From: Clostridia bacterium
GTDB taxonomy: Bacteria; Bacillota_A; Clostridia; Christensenellales; Aristaeellaceae
Direction: 5' to 3'
DNA: 19,252 nucleotides
Assembly (NCBI GenBank): GCA_025997215.1
Contig: BNUH01000050.1
Coordinates: 1-19,252, forward strand
This document shows positions 1 to 6,032 of the stretch, piece by piece (within the stretch, counting starts at the first letter, position 1; the number at the start of each line of letters is the position of its first letter). Made by a program: the position numbers and the translations under genes. Below the pieces are notes generated by a model. The model worked only from the letters and a program-made list of their open reading frames with translations. It was not told where the DNA came from and did no database searches.

Positions 1-521
1 CGCGCGCGCCCAGGGAAAACGAGGTGCACGGCCGGCATTATTACTTCATGGACGAGGCGGAATTCGACCGCGCGGTATCGCAGCAGATGTTTCTGGAATA
101 CGCCACAGTGCATGGGCATCGGTACGGCACGCTCCGGGAGCATGTGATGGAGCAGGTCAGCCGCGGATTCAACGTGCTGTTGGATATGGATCCGCAAGGG
201 GCCCGATCCGTTATGGCATCAGAATCATCCAGCGTGAGCGTATTCGTCCTACCACCGTCATACGAGGAATTGGCGCGGCGGCTGCACACGCGCAACACGG
301 ATATGCCGGATGAGATTGCGCGGCGGCTGATGAACGCGCGCGGCGAGATCGCGCAGATGAATCTGTATAACTATATAATCGTCAACGACGCGGTGGATTC
401 GGCGTACGAGCAGCTGACCGCGATCATCACCGCCGAGAAGCACCGCTCAATCCGTTACCGTCCGGATATACCGGAGAAGGGGGAGATTGCCTATGTCCAT
501 GATCAACCCGTCTATCATTGA
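1..521 (+). CDS. gmk: Guanylate kinase, 5' truncated by window edge
   Basis: Guanylate kinase phosphorylates GMP to GDP with ATP in the cytoplasm. Only the C-terminal 172 residues are present. The frame is open from base 3, and the residues before the GTG at 24 already match the family (RAPRENEVHGRHYYF, the substrate-binding segment after the P-loop), so that GTG is internal and the real start lies before the window. Visible landmarks are the GMP-binding EYATVHGHRYGT segment, the strand VLLDMDPQGA (usually DIDVQGA), the lid-like ELARRLHTRNTD, and the C-terminal NARGEIAQMNLYNYIIVND. The P-loop is off-window. It overlaps the start of rpoZ by about 29 bases, which fits the usual gmk-rpoZ-coaBC order in Firmicutes. 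Identification is secure. Confidence 0.95.
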   Translation, partial: RAPRENEVHGRHYYFMDEAEFDRAVSQQMFLEYATVHGHRYGTLREHVMEQVSRGFNVLLDMDPQGARSVMASESSSVSVFVLPPSYEELARRLHTRNTDMPDEIARRLMNARGEIAQMNLYNYIIVNDAVDSAYEQLTAIITAEKHRSIRYRPDIPEKGEIAYVHDQPVYH

Positions 522-702
522 TCTGTTGGGGCACGCGGACTGCCGTTACACCCTGGTGGTGAATGTCTCCAAGCGCGCGCGGCAGCTGGTCGGCGGGCAG
601 CCCGCGCTGATCAACACCAAGGAGAAGAAGCCGCTGGTGATAGCGATCGACGAGGTCAACGCCGGGCTGATCACATATGACAAGCCCCTGGAGGAGGACT
701 GA
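493..702 (+). CDS. rpoZ: RNA polymerase omega subunit
   Basis: Small subunit that binds beta' and assists RNA polymerase assembly. The 69-residue product has the family pattern: N-terminal MINPSIIDLL, then YTLVVNVSKRARQL, then the conserved PLVIAIDEVNAGLI helix. I chose ATG 493 because the purine-rich AAGGGGGAG at 477-485 sits 7 bases upstream. A TTG at 487 is in frame but too close to that site, and ATG 499 is a further alternative. The gene lies inside the tail of gmk and its TGA (700-702) shares one base with the ATG of coaBC, so the three genes are almost certainly co-transcribed and translationally coupled. Confidence 0.95.
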   Translation: MSMINPSIIDLLGHADCRYTLVVNVSKRARQLVGGQPALINTKEKKPLVIAIDEVNAGLITYDKPLEED

Positions 703-1895
703 TGTTATCCGCGCACACGGTGGTGCTGGGCGTCACGGGCGGGATCGCGGCGTATAAGTCGGCCGAGATAGTTACGCGGCTGCGCAAGCTGGGCATCACA
801 GTCCACGTGGTGATGACGCGGCATGCGTGTGAATTCGTAACGCCGCTGACATTCGAGTCGCTGTCGGGGAATCCAGCGGCAGTGGATATGTTCGAAAGCC
901 CGGCGCGGTGGGAAGTCGAGCACATCGCGCTGGCTAAGAAGGCGAATCTGTTTGTGATCGCTCCGGCGACGGCGAATGTGATAGCGAAACTCGCCAACGG
1001 CATCGCCGACGACATGCTGACTTCTACCATTCTCGCGACACGCGCGCCGCTGTTGATTGCGCCCGCGATGAATTCAGGGATGTGGGAGAACGCTGCGACG
1101 GCGGCGAATGTAGAACTGCTGAAGCAACGCGGCGTCAACTTCATCGGCCCGGAGTCGGGACGGCTGGCCAATGGCGATGCGGGCATCGGCCGGATGTCCG
1201 AACCGGAGTTGATCGTGCACGCGGCGACGATGTTGTTAACCGAGAATCAGGATTTGGCGGGGAAACGCGTGCTGGTGACGGCGGGACCGACGCGGGAGAT
1301 GCTGGATCCGGTGAGGTACATAACGAATCGATCGTCGGGGCGGATGGGTTACGCGATCGCGGATCGGGCTAAGGCGCGAGGGGCCGAGGTGACGCTGGTA
1401 ACCGGCCCGGTGGGGATAGCAGTGCCGCCGCTCGTCGAGGTGGTGAGCGTTGAGACGACGATGCAGCTGTTCCAGGCGATGATGCAGCGGATGTCGAGCG
1501 CGGACGTGGTGATTCAAGCCGCCGCGCCATGCGATTACCGGGCGGCGGAGCCGTCGGCCCACAAGATTAAGAAGCGGGACGGCAGGCCGATGACGCTGGA
1601 ACTGCAGGAGAATCCGGACGTTGCGGCGGCGGTCGGCGCGCGGAGGAAGCCAGGGCAAGTGCTGGTGGTGTTCGCGGCGGAGACGGATAATGTCATAGAA
1701 AATGGACGGGAAAAGTTGGCCAGGAAGAATGCTGACCTGCTGGTCGCGAATGATGTGACGCGTCAGGGCGCGGGTTTTGACGTTGAGACCAACATCGTCA
1801 CATTCTTAACGAAGGATACCGCGGAGTCGCTGCCGATGATGAGCAAGCATGATGTAGCTGATCTGCTGCTGGATCGTGTGGTAAAGCTGCTGTAA
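702..1895 (+). CDS. coaBC: Bifunctional CoaBC (PPC synthetase/decarboxylase)
   Basis: Coenzyme A biosynthesis: CoaB ligates cysteine to phosphopantothenate and the flavoprotein CoaC decarboxylates the product. The 397-residue length is normal. CoaC part (about 1-180): GGIAAYKS flavin-binding start, His74 in EHIALAKKAN, and PAMN at 121-124. CoaB part (about 186-397): VLVTAGPTREMLDPVR, NRSSGRMGYAIA, AAAPCDYR (commonly AAAVADYR), KIKKRDG and VFAAET. Oddity: the substrate flap reads GRLANGDAGIGRM, with Asn157 where the family normally has the Cys equivalent to E. coli Cys158, which takes part in the last step of decarboxylation. GAGGAGG at 691-697 serves ATG 702, which overlaps the rpoZ stop. The gene ends at a strong hairpin, and priA, a common next neighbour, is absent. 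Confidence 0.95.
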   Translation: MLSAHTVVLGVTGGIAAYKSAEIVTRLRKLGITVHVVMTRHACEFVTPLTFESLSGNPAAVDMFESPARWEVEHIALAKKANLFVIAPATANVIAKLANGIADDMLTSTILATRAPLLIAPAMNSGMWENAATAANVELLKQRGVNFIGPESGRLANGDAGIGRMSEPELIVHAATMLLTENQDLAGKRVLVTAGPTREMLDPVRYITNRSSGRMGYAIADRAKARGAEVTLVTGPVGIAVPPLVEVVSVETTMQLFQAMMQRMSSADVVIQAAAPCDYRAAEPSAHKIKKRDGRPMTLELQENPDVAAAVGARRKPGQVLVVFAAETDNVIENGREKLARKNADLLVANDVTRQGAGFDVETNIVTFLTKDTAESLPMMSKHDVADLLLDRVVKLL

Positions 1896-1908
1896 CGCTT
1901 ACAACGCT

Positions 1909-1947
1909 AAAGGCTGGGTCCAAGGCAACGCCTTGGACCCAGCCTTT
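1909..1947. terminator. Bidirectional hairpin terminator
   Basis: A perfect 18-bp inverted repeat (1909-1926 with 1930-1947) and 3-base loop lies between the convergent coaBC (ends 1895) and the spoIID-like gene (ends 1966). The arms begin AAAGGC and end GCCTTT, giving short A and T runs on both sides, so it can serve both strands. The T-run is short, so some read-through is possible. Confidence 0.85.
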
Positions 1948-1965
1948 GTCATGATTCGACACCCT

Positions 1966-2946
1966 TCACCACATCTTGACAACCTGAACGTCCTTGAAGT
2001 AATGCGTCACTATGTCCTCCGCATTGCTGCCGGATTCTGCCATGCCATACGCGCCCCACTGCGACATCCCCACGCCATGGCCGTACCCGCGTCCGGACAT
2101 GACGACGGTACCATCCTCCAAACGTATATCGTCGAGCAATGTCGAACGCATGTCCGTGCTCCCCAGTTTGATGCGCAGCGACGCAGCGCGGACCGATTCG
2201 CCATTGATCAGCAGCGTTTCTGCGCGCCCGGACTCACCCTTTTCGCCGATCTCAATGCTGGTGAGATCCCCAGTCAAGTTGGCGGCTTTCATGACGGTTT
2301 CCGGGCTGAACTGCGCGAACCATTGCCGCGCCTCATCCGGCGCTGTCTCGGATTCGCTGCCATCGGTCACGAGCGTATACGGCGGCTCGTCGGATTCATA
2401 ATCGAGGCCTTCCTTGGCCAGCGCGGTCTTGCCGCCCGAGTGCGCATGGAACCATGCGTACGGGAATTCGCCGTTAGATACCAGCACCATGCCGCGCGTC
2501 TCCTCGATCGCCTGCTTGATCCGATCGTTGACGCCGCTGGCATCATACGCCTGGGCTTCCTCAATGTCGGTGGATACGTCCGCGCCCTCGTACTTCGATT
2601 CCTTCTCGGTCATGAACCGCAGCGTGAATGTCCGCGCGAGTATGGCCTGCGCCTTCAGCGCTTCCATGGGCCAATCGCTGTTCATCTCGCCTGCGACCAC
2701 GCCGCCTAGATAATCCTCGATGGACATCGTCTCGACAGAACCCGTATCCTTGACATACACACGGATCTTGGGTACCTCATTGTCGAATTCTGTAATTCTC
2801 TCCGGCAGCGGCGGCTTTGCCGCATCGCCTACCTGCGGCTGATCGCCAACAATGTTAGATTCGGTCGCCGTAGCGCATGATGCCAGCGACAACACCAGCA
2901 GCAGCGCCATCAATATCCAGCCCGTTCTCCCGCGATACATATGCAA
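1966..2946 (-). CDS. SpoIID/LytB-domain lipoprotein (spore engulfment type)
   Basis: SpoIID proteins are lytic transglycosylases that cleave peptidoglycan glycan strands during forespore engulfment. Family marks: EDYLGGVVAGEM, whose Glu (about residue 87) matches the catalytic Glu of B. subtilis SpoIID, then ALKAQAILARTF, then FHAHSGGKT, and the C-terminal GRGYGHGVGMSQWGAYGMA. A hydrophobic N-terminal segment ends in LSLASC, a plausible lipobox (Cys24), so the protein may be a lipoprotein rather than a bitopic membrane protein. I placed the start at TTG 2944-2946, 6 bases after GAGGGGGA (2953-2960). ATG 2938-2940 (spacer 12) and an ATG at 2995-2997 are in-frame alternatives. It stands alone rather than beside murA or spoIIQ, so it may be a paralogue and I give no gene symbol. 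Confidence 0.9.
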   Translation of the reverse strand: MHMYRGRTGWILMALLLVLSLASCATATESNIVGDQPQVGDAAKPPLPERITEFDNEVPKIRVYVKDTGSVETMSIEDYLGGVVAGEMNSDWPMEALKAQAILARTFTLRFMTEKESKYEGADVSTDIEEAQAYDASGVNDRIKQAIEETRGMVLVSNGEFPYAWFHAHSGGKTALAKEGLDYESDEPPYTLVTDGSESETAPDEARQWFAQFSPETVMKAANLTGDLTSIEIGEKGESGRAETLLINGESVRAASLRIKLGSTDMRSTLLDDIRLEDGTVVMSGRGYGHGVGMSQWGAYGMAESGSNAEDIVTHYFKDVQVVKMW

Positions 2947-3044
2947 AACAAATCCCCCTCGCTTGGCTTTTGAACTAGTATGACTAGCATGCGCCAAATT
3001 AGGAGGGAATATTCACCAATGCAGCATAATACGTCAACAGACAG

Positions 3045-3075
3045 AACCGCGGGAATCATTGCGATTCCCGCGGTT
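3045..3075. terminator. Hairpin terminator candidate
   Basis: A 13-bp GC-rich inverted repeat (3045-3057 with 3063-3075, 5-base loop) lies just downstream of the stop of the large minus-strand gene and upstream of the spoIID-like gene. No clear T-run follows it on the minus strand. On the plus strand it is followed by TTTCGTC. It probably separates the two minus-strand genes, but termination strength is uncertain. Confidence 0.6.
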
Positions 3076-3107
3076 TCGTCATGTTCCGATAATATCAACC
3101 CCGCCTG

Positions 3108-5780
3108 TTAAGAGCGTTTGGTAGGCCAGACTACCCGGTCTTGCAACTGGATGGGCTGCGTTAAGCTGTTGCACTCGCAGCTGGGCGGCGGCGGACACGT
3201 CAGCCCCGGTTGGCTGGTGGGGTAGAACGCGTTCGGGTGTTGCATGAATACCGTCGGATTGATCGGCGTGCCGGGACGCTGCGGCATAGTTTGCGGCATC
3301 GGCTCCAGCATTACCGTGTCGTCCATGTACTGGCGCGGGCATAATGGGATCACAGGTACCTCGCCGCAAGCGATCCCGCATTCTCCCTCATGATGCGGCG
3401 GGATCACACCGACGGGCCTCGCGCCTGGCTGCATGAACTGCCCCATCGGTATCTGGCGCGGCATCATGGGCGGATTCATCCCGGCCTGGAGCGGTATGGT
3501 GCCGCCGACAGCGCAGGTGGGCGGGCATCCGTTAAGCGCGGGCTGGCAAACGGGCTGCGGTTCGGGCCGGCGGCCGACGGCGGCTGGCACCGCGCCCAGC
3601 GCACTGGCTGGAATGGGCGGCGGCGGCGGGATCATCACCGGACGCTGCACCGTGCGGTACGGCGTGATGAGGATCGGCGGCGGCGTGGGCAGCGGCGGCA
3701 GCACGGGTGCGGGCGGCCTCGGCGCTTCGAGGATGGGCCGCGGCGGCGGCGGAATGGGGGCGGGTTTCGGCGGACACTTCTGGGGCAGTACGATGGGCGG
3801 CGCGAATATTGTCGGCTGCGGCCGCACCGGACGTTGAGGCGGCGGCAGCAGTACGGGCGGCGGGAACACAGGCGGATCCGGCGGATCCGGCGGCGCGGGC
3901 GACAGGAATACGATCGGATCCGGCACGATCGGAGGGGGCGCTTCCTCATGAATGACGGGCGGCGGGGTCTGGCCGAACAGGATCGGCGGATACTGCAGGT
4001 GAACGGTCTCGTCGGGGTTGGGTTCGTCGATGGGTAATTCTACACAGACGCACGTGCACTCGGTCTCGATGATCTGCTGCCAGTAGTTGCATTCATTCGA
4101 CAGCCGCATGCCGACGTGACGGCCGCTCGACACATCCTCCATGAACCAGGTGACGCTGCGCCTTAATCTGCAATCCGAACACAGTTGGAAGCATAAGTAT
4201 TTTTGAGTGATGCGCAGCGCTACGTAGAACTCGTCGCGGTTGAGTTCATCAGCGGCATTCACGCCCTCGACATTGGCGTTGCAATGCATGCACACGATGT
4301 TGCCATCAGCGCAGTAGAATTCATCCGTTGTGTCGCCGCCGTTGGTGCCGTCCGTCGTCATGCAGGTCTTATGATAAAGCGGATTGCCGCAGTAGTCGGT
4401 GAACATGTATGAGAATCCATTCATGCAGCCGCATGCGGCGACCAGCCTCACGGCGGGCGTGCATGACCGGAACGGGCCGACGAGCAGCCGGCCGCACACG
4501 ATCCGCACCGTAACATCCCTGCCAGGTATCAGGTGCGAGAACGCCGACGAACCGCCGCCCAGATATTTCGCGCAGACCTGGGTGCCGTCGGCGCTGCAGG
4601 TATTCAGCGCGCTGATGCTCCGGGCGCGGGTAGTCGGCCGCTGTGCGCGGCCGCCGTGATCGGTGGATACCATGCGCGCCAGACTGCCGGAGCGTTCCGG
4701 ATAATACTCACCGCCGCGTGGGGTTGTGATGCCGCGGATGGGATCGCCGTCGTTGCGCTCGCACTCGTGGGTGGATGCGTACTCGCGCGCCATGTTGACC
4801 AGCTGACGTATAGCGTCATTCTGGGCCGTCAGCGACGGGTCACCGGAGAAGCTATCGCCGCACGGTCCAAAGTGCGACGATTCCGGTATAACCCCTTCCG
4901 CGATCCATATGGCGGCCTGGGTGATGTACTGCGCCTCAAACTTATCAATGGTCGGCGCGCCGAGCTTTCTGGACCACTCATCCATATTGGTGCCCAAGCC
5001 ATAACCGTTGGCCAGCAGCCACGATATGGCGCACAGCACGCTGGGTTGGCGGTCGCTTAGCGGCACACGCGCCTGCGGACTGTCATATTCGCGCATGCGG
5101 TCGTCGGTTTCGCGGTATACATCCGCGCCGCAGCCGTCGGCGGAGGTTACGGGCGGCTGTATAGGTTCCATAAAATATTGAGGGGGAACGCATCCCTCCG
5201 TATCCGATTGATATGGGACTACATCTATCTCGCCAGGCGGCACATCCTCGCCCGTATCCTCGTCCACAACTGCCGGGATTTTTAGCGAATAGCTGTGCAG
5301 ATTGCAGGATGAATTTTGAGGCGAGGCCATGACCACCGAAGTATTCAGCCCGGACTCGCCGATCAACGGCTCGTTGGTCAGCTCTGCGGGCGGTTTTTTG
5401 GGCAGCCAGTCGTTGATGATCTGCTCGGTGGTATACGTATTGACAAACGCATTATTCAAAATCTGGGCGCGGCGGTTTTCCATATCCAAATTAATCGTAT
5501 CCGCGCCGCCCACGTACGCCGACATAGTCGCGCCGCTCAAAGGCCGTGTGCTGCCCGCCGTGATCAGCCTCGGCTCAACCGCTGCCTCGGCCGACTGACG
5601 GCCGCTCATCGTGTTCGCGCGGATACTGCTGATGAGCGCGGACGCGCCGTTAGCAGAGCGCGATGGCTTATCCCCCATCCACGCCTTGGTCGTGTTGCAT
5701 GGCGAAGCGTCTATGAAATCGTTCGGGGGCGTTGCATTCCTCGATGTGCGTCCCAGGTTCCTATTCGGGCTGCACGGCAT
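3108..5780 (-). CDS. Large Cys- and Pro-rich protein with TQxAxW motif
   Basis: Unrecognised 890-residue protein. ATG 5778-5780 is preceded by AAAGGAG with an 8-base spacer. GTG 5789 sits directly against that site and is not used here. From the ATG: residues 1-190 are polar with no signal peptide or membrane segment. Residues 247-292 read SVLCAISWLLANGYG and then YITQAAIW, which resembles the Gram-positive thioester (TQXA) domain, in which the TQ Gln (here Gln288) bonds to an upstream Cys (candidates Cys197, Cys217, Cys250). Residues about 390-580 hold many Cys, including CMHC, CSDC and CTCVC. Residues about 595-725 are extreme Pro-rich, and 745-870 is a second Cys/Pro region. There is no LPXTG anchor or C-terminal hydrophobic tail. 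The location beside a SpoIID-like gene and the Cys-rich, unexported nature suggest a spore coat or exosporium role, by inference only. The reading frame is clear and the function unknown. Confidence 0.8.
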   Translation of the reverse strand: MPCSPNRNLGRTSRNATPPNDFIDASPCNTTKAWMGDKPSRSANGASALISSIRANTMSGRQSAEAAVEPRLITAGSTRPLSGATMSAYVGGADTINLDMENRRAQILNNAFVNTYTTEQIINDWLPKKPPAELTNEPLIGESGLNTSVVMASPQNSSCNLHSYSLKIPAVVDEDTGEDVPPGEIDVVPYQSDTEGCVPPQYFMEPIQPPVTSADGCGADVYRETDDRMREYDSPQARVPLSDRQPSVLCAISWLLANGYGLGTNMDEWSRKLGAPTIDKFEAQYITQAAIWIAEGVIPESSHFGPCGDSFSGDPSLTAQNDAIRQLVNMAREYASTHECERNDGDPIRGITTPRGGEYYPERSGSLARMVSTDHGGRAQRPTTRARSISALNTCSADGTQVCAKYLGGGSSAFSHLIPGRDVTVRIVCGRLLVGPFRSCTPAVRLVAACGCMNGFSYMFTDYCGNPLYHKTCMTTDGTNGGDTTDEFYCADGNIVCMHCNANVEGVNAADELNRDEFYVALRITQKYLCFQLCSDCRLRRSVTWFMEDVSSGRHVGMRLSNECNYWQQIIETECTCVCVELPIDEPNPDETVHLQYPPILFGQTPPPVIHEEAPPPIVPDPIVFLSPAPPDPPDPPVFPPPVLLPPPQRPVRPQPTIFAPPIVLPQKCPPKPAPIPPPPRPILEAPRPPAPVLPPLPTPPPILITPYRTVQRPVMIPPPPPIPASALGAVPAAVGRRPEPQPVCQPALNGCPPTCAVGGTIPLQAGMNPPMMPRQIPMGQFMQPGARPVGVIPPHHEGECGIACGEVPVIPLCPRQYMDDTVMLEPMPQTMPQRPGTPINPTVFMQHPNAFYPTSQPGLTCPPPPSCECNSLTQPIQLQDRVVWPTKRS

Positions 5781-5878
5781 GGCGTCCACTCCTTTGGGCG
5801 GTATTACAGGCTAATCTATTCTAAAGATAACATGTCTTATACCATAACGAATTGGGACAACATAAGGGTGGTATTTTT

Positions 5879-5994
5879 CCCCTGCGGAGGGCTTGGGGTT
5901 CGTCCTCTGCGGAGGGACAGCCCTCACTGCGGTGAGGGACTTGTTACTTTTCCCACGGACGGGAAAAGTAACAAGTCCCCAACCGCAGTTGGGG
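5879..5994. repeat. Cluster of overlapping palindromes (REP/MITE-like)
   Basis: The 250-base gap between two minus-strand genes holds nested inverted repeats: CCTC-TGCG-GAGG (5904-5915); a 7-bp stem with TGCG loop (5921-5938); a perfect 19-bp stem with 6-base loop (5936-5979); and a 7-bp stem with CGCA loop (5977-5994). Neighbouring hairpins share GGG (5936-5938) or CCC (5977-5979), so the long stem competes with the two small ones. TGCGGAGGG occurs twice (5883-5891, 5908-5916). The symmetry suggests a dispersed intergenic element rather than a simple terminator, though it may also end transcription of the gene stopping at 6033. There is one copy in this window. Confidence 0.7.
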
Positions 5995-6032
5995 CAATCC
6001 TCACGCAGGCGACAAGGCCTGATGCCAATCTA

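Noticed and set aside
1933..2709. 258-aa plus-strand open frame
   Set aside because: It is antisense to the well-supported SpoIID-like gene, with no motif or ribosome binding site.
3019..3111. 30-codon plus-strand frame with AGGAGG upstream (3001-3006)
   Set aside because: The spacer is 12 bases, the frame runs through the terminator hairpin, and no plus-strand gene follows. It could be a leader peptide, but nothing supports that.
3868..3892. Tandem GGCGGATCC-like units
   Set aside because: They encode the repeated Pro-Pro-Asp of the proline-rich tail, so they are a coding repeat rather than a separate element.
3390..4037. Arg/Gly-rich plus-strand open frames opposite the polyproline region
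   Set aside because: They are the complement of proline codons (CCN read as NGG), and the minus-strand frame is longer and has a good start.
5781..5789. GTG start three codons upstream for the Cys/Pro-rich gene
   Set aside because: It abuts the AAAGGAG site with no spacer, whereas ATG 5780 is correctly spaced.
5879..6003. Possible CRISPR fragment
   Set aside because: The palindromes differ in length and sequence and there are no regularly spaced identical repeats or spacers.
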